DNA from: JAPLMI01 sp043798375
Lineage (GTDB): Bacteria; Omnitrophota; Gorgyraeia; 2-01-FULL-45-10
DNA length: 7,023 nucleotides
NCBI GenBank assembly: GCA_043798375.1
Contig: JAZDOS010000013.1
Location: 1 to 7,023 of the forward strand
Direction: 5' to 3'
Shown here in pieces: positions 1 through 6,088 of this stretch (within the stretch, counting starts at the first letter, position 1; every line of letters starts with the position of its first letter). Both the position numbers and the translations under genes were made by a program. The notes beneath the pieces are model-generated. The model saw only the letters and a list, made by a program, of their open reading frames with translations, was not told the DNA's origin and did not search any database.

Positions 1-844
1 TTCGCTTGCCTTTTATTCATTCCTTCTCAGTGGCTCGTTCTATCTGCTGGTAGCCTTGCTTGAAAGCCGCAGCCTTCGCTATAAGGTCTTATTAGGCCTT
101 TGTACCGGTCTCTGCGTCCTGGAGCGGCCGACATTCCTGCCGTTTTTCGTCCTGGGGTGGTTATGGTTTTTGTATTACTCCGCGGACAAAAAAGAGGCGA
201 AGAGGGTCATCCTCGTCAGTATAGTCTCGCTGTTCCTTATAGTCACGCCCTGGGTTATCCGCAATACGGTCATCTTAAAACAATTCGTTTTCATTCAAAC
301 AAATCAGTGGATCGCATTCTGGCTTGGGAATAACCCGCAAAGTTCGGGAACAGCAATGGTGCCTTCGGGAAAGACCTGGACAGAGACAAGTTCAGAGGAA
401 TTCCGTAAAAAACTTTTCAGCCTCGATGAGATAGGGCAGATGGAGTTATTTAAAACAGAGGCGCTTACTTTTATCCGGCAGCATCCCGGCCAATTTATCG
501 AACGCACCCTTAAAAAGCTTTATTATTTCTGGTGGTTTTCACCCCAGGCGGGGTTGCTCTATCCCGCTTCTTATCTGATATTATACAAAATGTATTACGC
601 CGTCATATTATCGGGTTCGCTTATCGGGCTTATTTGGGCGCTGGCTATCAAAAAAACACGCCCCCTGATGATCCTTATACTGCTTCTTTTCAGCTCAAAC
701 TCGCTGCTGCATAGCCTATATTACCTCGAGGGAAGGCATCGTTGCAGCATCGAGCCGTTTCTGTTGATATGTTTTTCATTCGGTGTATTTCAAATCTTAC
801 GTTTAAGGACCATGCCGAAAGGCAAGTTGCAGGGGGGAGCATGA
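1..844 (+). CDS. GT39/GT-C-like membrane glycosyltransferase, C-terminal part (5' truncated)
   Basis: The reading frame is open from position 2 to the TGA at 842-844, giving 280 visible residues with no convincing start. The TTG at 56 is internal, because the upstream codons already encode a hydrophobic helix, so the gene begins outside the window. Several hydrophobic spans are visible: codons near 2-55, an ERP turn followed by a long helix near 122-180, a span ending in TPWVIRN near 245-265, and spans near 550-640 and 660-700. The TPWVIRN segment followed by a W-LGNNP segment (near 305-340), the FIRQHPGQF segment (near 472-494) and the late RHRCSIEPF segment resemble the C-terminal half of GT39/PMT-like GT-C glycosyltransferases. 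These use polyprenyl-phosphate sugars on the outer face of the membrane. The catalytic first loop is not in view, so donor and acceptor are unknown. Its stop overlaps the next start (ATGA), which suggests translational coupling. The family call is fairly sure; the specificity is not. Confidence 0.8.
   Translation, partial: SLAFYSFLLSGSFYLLVALLESRSLRYKVLLGLCTGLCVLERPTFLPFFVLGWLWFLYYSADKKEAKRVILVSIVSLFLIVTPWVIRNTVILKQFVFIQTNQWIAFWLGNNPQSSGTAMVPSGKTWTETSSEEFRKKLFSLDEIGQMELFKTEALTFIRQHPGQFIERTLKKLYYFWWFSPQAGLLYPASYLILYKMYYAVILSGSLIGLIWALAIKKTRPLMILILLLFSSNSLLHSLYYLEGRHRCSIEPFLLICFSFGVFQILRLRTMPKGKLQGGA
831..839 (+). promoter_or_regulatory. Shine-Dalgarno sequence of the methyltransferase gene
   Basis: The G-rich run AGGGGGGAG lies just before the ATG at 841. 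It decides the start: the reading frame is open back to a TTG at 742, but that would add 33 residues lying wholly inside the preceding glycosyltransferase gene. The ATG overlaps the TGA stop of the upstream gene. Confidence 0.7.
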
Positions 845-1590
845 ATGAAAAAACTGAAATAAAGCAAAGGTACGATCATTTTGCGGAGGTCATCGACCAG
901 GAAGCCGGAAAGATCTCCCGGCTCTACTCGGGTATTTCCCCAACCAGGAGGTATTTTCAAGAAAGAAAGATCGAAGCCGCGGTGTCCCTGGGCGGATTTA
1001 AAAAGGGGATGACGATATTGGAAGTCGGCTCAAACATGGGCCAGTATACGACGCTCCTAGCAGAAAGAGGTTTTTCCATGGTAGGTATTGATCTTTCCGA
1101 CAAGGCTATAGAAGTAGCCAAGATGGCCGCCCAAGAACATCATCTCAAGAATATCGAATACCATACCATGGATGCGGAAGACCTGCATCCCTTCAAGGAT
1201 GGGACTTTCGATGGCGTAGTTTCGTTTTCGACCTTGCGTTACGTGCCCGATCTGGCGAAGGCGCTAAAGGAGATCTACAGGGTCACTAAGAAGAACGGCG
1301 TCGTCGCGCTGGATTTCCCCAATAGGCATTGTCCGTGGTTCCGTATCTTGAAGAATAAATTCGGAGTTGAAAACCACATCTATGACCATTTTTATTCGGC
1401 GAGAGAATTAGAGGGGTTATTTAAAGACGCCGGCTTTACCGGCATCGAGACAAAAAAGATATTGTTTACCCATTACACTTTTAACCCGAAATATTTAAAG
1501 CTCTATAAGGCGGTGGATTCCATCGCCGAGCACACCTTTTTAATAAAAGAACTCGCCGCCATCGTATTCTGCAAGGGGGTCAAGGAGTGA
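841..1590 (+). CDS. Class I SAM-dependent methyltransferase
   Basis: This is a 249-residue soluble protein with a Rossmann-fold methyltransferase core (Methyltransf_11/25 type). SAM-binding motif I is ILEVGSNMGQYT at residues 59-70, where SNM replaces the more usual CGT/CGS. The acidic residue expected to bind the ribose is D84 in VGIDLS, an acidic DAEDL follows at 111-115, and the motif IV-like segment TFDGVVSFSTLRYV is at 122-135. A post-core segment (DFPNRHCPWF, 158-167) precedes a C-terminal half with ARELEGLFKDAGF at 187-199, typical of small-molecule methyltransferases. There is no signal peptide or membrane span, so it should be cytoplasmic. The start at ATG 841 is chosen for its strong ribosome binding site and ATGA overlap. 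It sits between a glycosyltransferase and a deacetylase, so a sugar or lipid-linked glycan substrate is a reasonable inference. The sequence alone does not show whether it methylates O, N or C, or a quinone-like substrate. Confidence 0.85.
   Translation: MNEKTEIKQRYDHFAEVIDQEAGKISRLYSGISPTRRYFQERKIEAAVSLGGFKKGMTILEVGSNMGQYTTLLAERGFSMVGIDLSDKAIEVAKMAAQEHHLKNIEYHTMDAEDLHPFKDGTFDGVVSFSTLRYVPDLAKALKEIYRVTKKNGVVALDFPNRHCPWFRILKNKFGVENHIYDHFYSARELEGLFKDAGFTGIETKKILFTHYTFNPKYLKLYKAVDSIAEHTFLIKELAAIVFCKGVKE
1573..1579 (+). promoter_or_regulatory. Shine-Dalgarno sequence of the deacetylase gene
   Basis: AAGGGGG lies 7 bases upstream of the GTG at 1587 and inside the end of the methyltransferase gene. 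It supports GTG 1587, whose last bases overlap the TGA stop of the upstream gene (GTGA). The alternative GTG at 1611 is in frame but would remove the residues before the first conserved strand. Confidence 0.6.
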
Positions 1591-2525
1591 CCCGGCTAAG
1601 CCGGATCTTAGTGACGTTCGACATCCATGCCTATCCTGGCGCCGAAAATGAAGTACCGCTCTGGATTGATAAGACATTAGAGGTTTTGGCTTCCCTCTCC
1701 ATAAAGGCATCGTTCTTTATCCCAGCTGCCTTTGCCGAAGAGATCCCAGCGCGCGTACGCATGATCGTAAAGGACGGGCATGAAATCGGTTGCCACGGCA
1801 TGACCCACGGAGCAGGAGAAGAGTATAACGTATTGCCGTATGAGCGGCAAAAGGCCATGCTTGCTGAGGCCAAAAAGAGGATAGAGGCGGTCGCAGGCCG
1901 GGAGGTTATCTCCTTCCGCGCCCCAGCGTTCAAAATAAGCGGCGCAACTGTAAAGGCGCTCGAAGAGGCGGGGTTCAGGGCCGACCTTTCTGTCACCTCC
2001 CAACGGCTCGGTATTTTAGGTTCGGACGTAGCGAATATAGGGTGGCTCTATTCGCCGAGGAGCCCCTATCACCCCGATTACCGTAATCCCTTCAGGAGGG
2101 GAGATTCATCCCTTTGGGAGATACCGCCGTCCGCTTTCATCCTGCCGTTTTCCTCAAACCTGATAATTGCGTCCGGCGGGACACTGATCAAGATGTTTTT
2201 CAAACTCCTATCCGCAGAGTCGCGCCTTAGAAGAAACCCCATCGTATATATGGCCCACCCGGAGGAGGTCTATCCGCGCGATATAAAATATAAGTATCAA
2301 TTCCAATGGAAACATTTGTTGCCTTCCAAGAGAGACGGATTTATACTGCGGTATATCCTGCTCCATAATAAGGATGGCAAGAAGATATCGCGGGATAATA
2401 TCAACCTGATGAAGCTGATGAAAGCGACGAAAAACGTAACGTTTGTTACCGTTAAAGAGATGGTCGAATCACTCGAGCGCGAAAGAGACGATGGTTGTCA
2501 TCGCCGACAAGCTTATCAGGAATGA
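1587..2525 (+). CDS. Polysaccharide deacetylase family protein (NodB/CE4-like)
   Basis: This 312-residue protein has the order of motifs of metal-dependent carbohydrate esterase family 4. They are a first-strand LVTFDIH (residues 8-14, D12 the candidate catalytic or metal Asp), SFFIPAAF (42-49), the histidine motif GHEIGCHGMTH (64-74, H70 and H74 the candidate metal ligands), SFRAPAF (109-115, the R-x-P motif 3), the LWEIPPS strand (176-182), and MAHPEEV (222-228) with H224 as the late histidine. The FRAPAF form is closest in style to the XrtA-associated/PuuE-like branch rather than to chitin deacetylases. Motif 1 lacks the second Asp of the textbook TFDDG. No signal peptide or membrane helix is visible, so it probably acts in the cytoplasm, perhaps removing an N-acetyl group from a lipid-linked or nucleotide-linked amino sugar. 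It overlaps the methyltransferase stop and is directly followed by the epimerase. The family is clear; substrate and activity are not. Confidence 0.88.
   Translation: MTRLSRILVTFDIHAYPGAENEVPLWIDKTLEVLASLSIKASFFIPAAFAEEIPARVRMIVKDGHEIGCHGMTHGAGEEYNVLPYERQKAMLAEAKKRIEAVAGREVISFRAPAFKISGATVKALEEAGFRADLSVTSQRLGILGSDVANIGWLYSPRSPYHPDYRNPFRRGDSSLWEIPPSAFILPFSSNLIIASGGTLIKMFFKLLSAESRLRRNPIVYMAHPEEVYPRDIKYKYQFQWKHLLPSKRDGFILRYILLHNKDGKKISRDNINLMKLMKATKNVTFVTVKEMVESLERERDDGCHRRQAYQE
1592..1604 (+). other. Short GC-rich inverted repeat at the start of the deacetylase gene
   Basis: CCGGC, a three-base TAA loop and GCCGG form a perfect 5-bp hairpin beginning three bases after the GTG start codon. It lies in coding sequence. 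It could form in the mRNA close to the initiation site and lower free initiation, favouring translation coupled to the upstream gene. Such a short stem may also be chance. Confidence 0.3.
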
Positions 2526-2571
2526 AATGAGGGACCCTGTGGCCGATCTGGACGGGATGCTCACCGGAAAA

Positions 2572-2577
2572 GGGGGG
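2572..2577 (+). promoter_or_regulatory. Probable Shine-Dalgarno sequence of the epimerase gene
   Basis: The run GGGGGG (with A at 2571) lies 6 bases before the TTG at 2584. It resembles the G-rich sites in front of the methyltransferase and deacetylase genes. It competes with a weaker AGGA at 2518-2521 in front of the ATG at 2527, and supports the TTG start that gives a family-typical N-terminus. Confidence 0.5.
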
Positions 2578-2583
2578 TTAAAG

Positions 2584-3687
2584 TTGGCGCGATTAAAATT
2601 GTTAAGCGTGGTAGGCGCGCGCCCGAATTTTGTCAAGGCGGCGCCCCTTGTGCGCGAGTTTCATAAAGTCAGAAATAAGATCGAGCACGTGCTAATCCAT
2701 ACCGGTCAGCATTATGATGCCAAAATGAGCGCGGATTTTTTCGCTTCTTTGAAGATACCTCCCGCCAAGATAAACCTGAACGTCGGTTCCGGCAGTCATG
2801 GTCAGCAGACGGCAGAGATAATTTGTAAATTTGAGGATGTCTGTCTATCTGAAAAACCCGATTGGGTAATAGTCTATGGCGATGTCAATTCAACTTTGGC
2901 AGCGGCCATTGTTACAAAGAAACTTAAGATAAGGCTGGCCCATGTTGAGGCCGGGTTGCGTTCCTTTGATATGGACATGCCGGAGGAGATCAATCGTAAG
3001 GTTACAGACGCCCTGTCGGATTTGTTATTTACCCACAGCCCTGAAGCCGATTCTAACCTGCGCAGAGAAGGAGTGCCGCCTTCAAAGATAGTAAGGGTTG
3101 GTAATATCATGATAGACACTCTGGTCGCCGAACGCCGTAAGATCGATCGGCGCCGTCCGTATGCCAGGCTTGGATGCCGCCCGAAAAAATACGTCTATAT
3201 AACGCTCCATCGGCCTTCAAATGTGGATGATCCGCGGGTATTTTCTGAGATTCTGTCACGGCTGGTAAAACTGGCGGAAAAAATGCCCATTATCTTTGCC
3301 TTACATCCGAGAACGCAGAAATGTCTTAAAAAGGTCAGTCCTGGGAAGAAGATTCTCCGCGGAAGATCGCTAATTTTTATCGGTCCTCTGAGTTATCACG
3401 ATTCTATCAAATGTATTAAAGACGCCCTTTTCGTCCTGACAGATTCCGGAGGGATTCAGGAGGAGACCGCTTATCTGGGAACGCCGTGTTTGACATTGCG
3501 GCCAAACACTGAGAGGGCTGTTACGATACGCCTCGGCACCAATAAGCTCACCTCTTTGAAAACTTTGGATTATGATATGGCCCGGCTGACTAAATGCGCT
3601 GGCAAGTTTACCAAGGTTGCGCCGGTGCCGTTATGGGACGGAAAAACGGCTTCCAGGATTGTCGCGGCTTTCCTTAGGCTTGCATAA
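2584..3687 (+). CDS. wecB: UDP-N-acetylglucosamine 2-epimerase (non-hydrolysing, WecB type)
   Basis: This enzyme interconverts UDP-GlcNAc and UDP-ManNAc, feeding ManNAc or ManNAcA into surface glycans. From TTG 2584 the protein has 367 residues, the usual family length, and begins directly with the conserved strand LLSVVGARPN (R13). The active-site signatures are in order: HTGQHYD (39-45), YGDVNSTL (D100), HVEAGLRS (E122), MPEEINR (E134), LHRPSNVD (H209), and the UDP-binding DSGGIQEE (287-294) followed by RPNTERAVT (306-314). These match the Arg, Asp, two Glu and His known to matter in E. coli WecB. The His motif is HRPSN rather than HRREN, and TERA replaces the common TERP. The start is uncertain: ATG 2527, one base after the deacetylase stop and behind AGGA, would add a 19-residue tail with no family counterpart, and ATG 2491 would overlap the upstream gene. 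The protein is cytoplasmic and has no membrane span. The function is confident; the start is about even-to-favoured for TTG. Confidence 0.92.
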   Translation: MARLKLLSVVGARPNFVKAAPLVREFHKVRNKIEHVLIHTGQHYDAKMSADFFASLKIPPAKINLNVGSGSHGQQTAEIICKFEDVCLSEKPDWVIVYGDVNSTLAAAIVTKKLKIRLAHVEAGLRSFDMDMPEEINRKVTDALSDLLFTHSPEADSNLRREGVPPSKIVRVGNIMIDTLVAERRKIDRRRPYARLGCRPKKYVYITLHRPSNVDDPRVFSEILSRLVKLAEKMPIIFALHPRTQKCLKKVSPGKKILRGRSLIFIGPLSYHDSIKCIKDALFVLTDSGGIQEETAYLGTPCLTLRPNTERAVTIRLGTNKLTSLKTLDYDMARLTKCAGKFTKVAPVPLWDGKTASRIVAAFLRLA

Positions 3688-3695
3688 CCCGACTT

Positions 3696-6080
3696 ATGAG
3701 TGTGATGATAAATAAGATAAATGTAAAAGACAGTATAGCCGTTTCATTGATTTTCCTGGTTGGCGTGCTTGCCAATCTCAGCTTTTTTGTCGAAGGAAAA
3801 TCCGTCTACCACTTTAGCTCGCTCGGCACGTCATTACTCTATTTCATTTTCGAACAGGTAAGAAACTTTCAACGGTTTGATTTTATCCCGCATTACTGGT
3901 CCAGCCATTTTTATACCGGTGGCCCGATCCATACGGGGATAGGGATGTACAATCCCCTGCTATTGGTGAGCGCGATTTTTAGTAACTTTAGCTGGGCGCT
4001 CATATCTTACGACATTATCCTTAAATTCCTTGCAGGTCTCGGCATATATTTGCTCCTGCGCGGCTATAGTTTTTGCCGGAGTTCCAGCCTTGTATGCGCC
4101 CTCATATATCCCCTGAATTATTTTGGATCGTTCTTCAGCTCTGATCCGCAATTTGTTAGTGTTTTAGCCGGGATGCCCTGGGTACTGCTTTGCTTAGAAC
4201 GGCTTATCGTGATTTCAAACGGCCGTGCGGATATTTTCGCAAAATCGGCGAAAGAGCGATGGCTATTTAAGGCGGCATTGCGGCAGAGCCTTGCGCTAGC
4301 GTTCGTGCTGGCTGTCGTGTATACCGCGTCCAATATTCAAAGCTATGCATTTCTGCTCCTTTTTGTGGTTTTGCCTTATTTAGTTTTACGGTTATTCATA
4401 ATTATGACGCCGGGAGAAGGCCATAAGGAAAATCCTGGCCCAGGAATCACCGCGCGTACGCCGGTCTTTTTTATAACCGCATCGTTCATCATCGCTTTTT
4501 TGATTGTTTTATTCGAAGTTGTGCCGACATTTTTGGTAATGCAGACCGGTAACCGTCTTATGGGTCTCGGCAAGCTTTTCTGGGTGCGCAACATACTTTT
4601 TATATCGGTTTTGATCTCATTGGCCTTTCTTGCCGGCCTTATTATCCGCGCGAAATCAAAGGCCGTCCTTTTTGGCGCAGCCGTACTGATATTGACCTCG
4701 CTTGCATTTGCGGGAGGCAGGTCGTCGCTCCATCACCTATTCTTTGCTGATTACGTAGAGAAATATGTGGCGCCAGGTTTTCCGTTCCCGGACAATATAC
4801 GGTTTTTTACTTTGTTGCAGCTGACCGTTTTCGTCATCGGCTTATGGCAAATGCGTAGATCGTTCAAGCCACGGATGATTTTTGTTTTCCTGGCGATCGG
4901 CTATTTTCTGCTCAATCTGGCGCATTTCGCCTTCGATCTAGTACATCCGCAAAATAATGTCGGTTTTTCTCGCTATCTTTTCCACCTATATCCGGACTTT
5001 TATTGGCGCTATTCGTTCATACCTATTATCGGAATGAATGTTGCGATGGCGGGGGGGATCGAATATATTTTATCGAAATTACGTAAGCGCAAATATCAGA
5101 TTGCCGGGCTTCTCGTCGTTTTTTTTCTGTCGTTCGAAAATTACATAGTGTGGCAGAACAGGACGCTGTTTACGGACGGACTACAATACAGGGAACGGCC
5201 TTCGCCGGAATACGATTTTTTGCGGCAGTTGCCACCATTAGCGAGGGTGGAATCGGTCAATAATAATGTAGCAACGCGCTGGAAGACCTCTTTTTACCCG
5301 TCGATATTCCCGAGCTGGCTTATACCCGCTTATTTCGGCGCACATACGTTTTCATGGGTAGGGATCAACGTGATACCGCAACATAATTTTGAGTATAATG
5401 CTCTAGCGTTGCCGGAACTCTATGGTGTCGACGGGACAAAACCATTGTCGCCCCTTCTGAGTCTGGCGGGCGTGAAGTATATATTTTCTTTTGATCGTCT
5501 GGCTCCGGATCCTGGCCTGAAACTCTTGACCAGAGGCGCAGAATATTATATTTACGAAAATATGCGTTCATTGCCGCGGGTAATGCTGATTCCACGTATA
5601 ACCAGGATGGAGGAGAGCAAGATTTTGCCGGCGATGAAATCAGAGAAGGAAGATAATTTTTTGAGGCACGCTTACGTAGATACCGCCTCGCCGGCGATGA
5701 CTTTAAGTAATAGCGGGGAAAATAGGGTTGTAAAGGCCCGCGAAGATGAGTTTGTGTCAAACTTGGGACATGTCAAAGTCGCTCATTATGAAGATGAATA
5801 CGTGGCTATCGATTGCGATATTAACGAAGAATCTTTTTTCATGATCACGGATACTTTTTCCCCGGGATGGAAGGCATATGTGGGTCCGCGCGCTATACCT
5901 ATTGTGCGCGCCGATTATATTTACCGGGGATTAAAATTGTCACCCGGCCGCTACACACTTGTCATGTCGTATTCGCCGCAGGCGAATCGATGGGCGCGAG
6001 ACGTATCTATTACTGTTTTTATAATCGCTGTTATCTTATGGGCGGCGCTTGGGCTAAACCACAGGCGCCTTTCTCTGTAA
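3696..6080 (+). CDS. YfhO-like polytopic membrane protein (GT-C-type glycosyltransferase-like)
   Basis: This 794-residue protein starts with a membrane helix (about 14-32) and has roughly a dozen further hydrophobic spans up to residue 485. A large extracytoplasmic domain (about 490-768) follows, and a final helix (about 771-788) ends with a short basic tail. The first loop, with HYWSSHFYTGGP (66-77) and YNPLLL (85-90), follows the YfhO layout. The C-terminal part has the family hallmarks: LLSLAGVKYIFS (587-598), YIYENMRSLPRVMLI (618-632) and TDTFSPGWKAYV (718-729), then RADYIYRGLKLSPG (738-751) and SYSP (758-761). In Firmicutes, YfhO proteins are linked to transfer of lipid-carried sugars to teichoic acids; here only the general role on the outer membrane face can be inferred. 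The first loop has no obvious G-D pair, with E33 at about that place. The ATG at 3696 follows the epimerase stop by 8 bases and has no clear ribosome binding site; ATG 3705 is an alternative. The family call is good; the substrate is unknown. Confidence 0.85.
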   Translation: MSVMINKINVKDSIAVSLIFLVGVLANLSFFVEGKSVYHFSSLGTSLLYFIFEQVRNFQRFDFIPHYWSSHFYTGGPIHTGIGMYNPLLLVSAIFSNFSWALISYDIILKFLAGLGIYLLLRGYSFCRSSSLVCALIYPLNYFGSFFSSDPQFVSVLAGMPWVLLCLERLIVISNGRADIFAKSAKERWLFKAALRQSLALAFVLAVVYTASNIQSYAFLLLFVVLPYLVLRLFIIMTPGEGHKENPGPGITARTPVFFITASFIIAFLIVLFEVVPTFLVMQTGNRLMGLGKLFWVRNILFISVLISLAFLAGLIIRAKSKAVLFGAAVLILTSLAFAGGRSSLHHLFFADYVEKYVAPGFPFPDNIRFFTLLQLTVFVIGLWQMRRSFKPRMIFVFLAIGYFLLNLAHFAFDLVHPQNNVGFSRYLFHLYPDFYWRYSFIPIIGMNVAMAGGIEYILSKLRKRKYQIAGLLVVFFLSFENYIVWQNRTLFTDGLQYRERPSPEYDFLRQLPPLARVESVNNNVATRWKTSFYPSIFPSWLIPAYFGAHTFSWVGINVIPQHNFEYNALALPELYGVDGTKPLSPLLSLAGVKYIFSFDRLAPDPGLKLLTRGAEYYIYENMRSLPRVMLIPRITRMEESKILPAMKSEKEDNFLRHAYVDTASPAMTLSNSGENRVVKAREDEFVSNLGHVKVAHYEDEYVAIDCDINEESFFMITDTFSPGWKAYVGPRAIPIVRADYIYRGLKLSPGRYTLVMSYSPQANRWARDVSITVFIIAVILWAALGLNHRRLSL

Positions 6081-6084
6081 GGAG
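6079..6084 (+). promoter_or_regulatory. Shine-Dalgarno sequence of the radical SAM gene
   Basis: AAGGAG overlaps the TAA stop of the YfhO-like gene (6078-6080) and lies 4 bases before the ATG at 6089. A ribosome ending the upstream gene would cover this site, which suggests coupled translation. Confidence 0.7.
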
Positions 6085-6088
6085 TTAT

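Noticed and set aside
56..58. TTG as start of the first gene
   Set aside because: The frame is open to the left edge and the upstream codons encode a hydrophobic helix, so the gene continues outside the window.
742..840. N-terminal extension of the methyltransferase from a TTG at 742
   Set aside because: It lies entirely inside the GT39-like gene in another frame, has no family counterpart, and the ATG at 841 has a strong ribosome binding site and ATGA overlap.
1631..2003. Long antisense open frames opposite the deacetylase gene
   Set aside because: They lie within a gene with clear family motifs, show no recognisable domains, and look like by-products of codon usage.
3688..3695. Possible terminator or promoter between the epimerase and YfhO-like genes
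   Set aside because: The gap is only 8 bases and has no inverted repeat, T-run or promoter-like boxes.
5626..5700. Repeated GCCGGCGATGA near 5628 and 5690
   Set aside because: There are only two short copies, both within coding sequence and encoding similar P-A-M residues. There is no array and no mobile element structure.
5365..5760. 131-codon antisense open frame opposite the YfhO-like gene
   Set aside because: Its product is basic and low in recognisable features, and the plus-strand frame there encodes conserved YfhO hallmarks.
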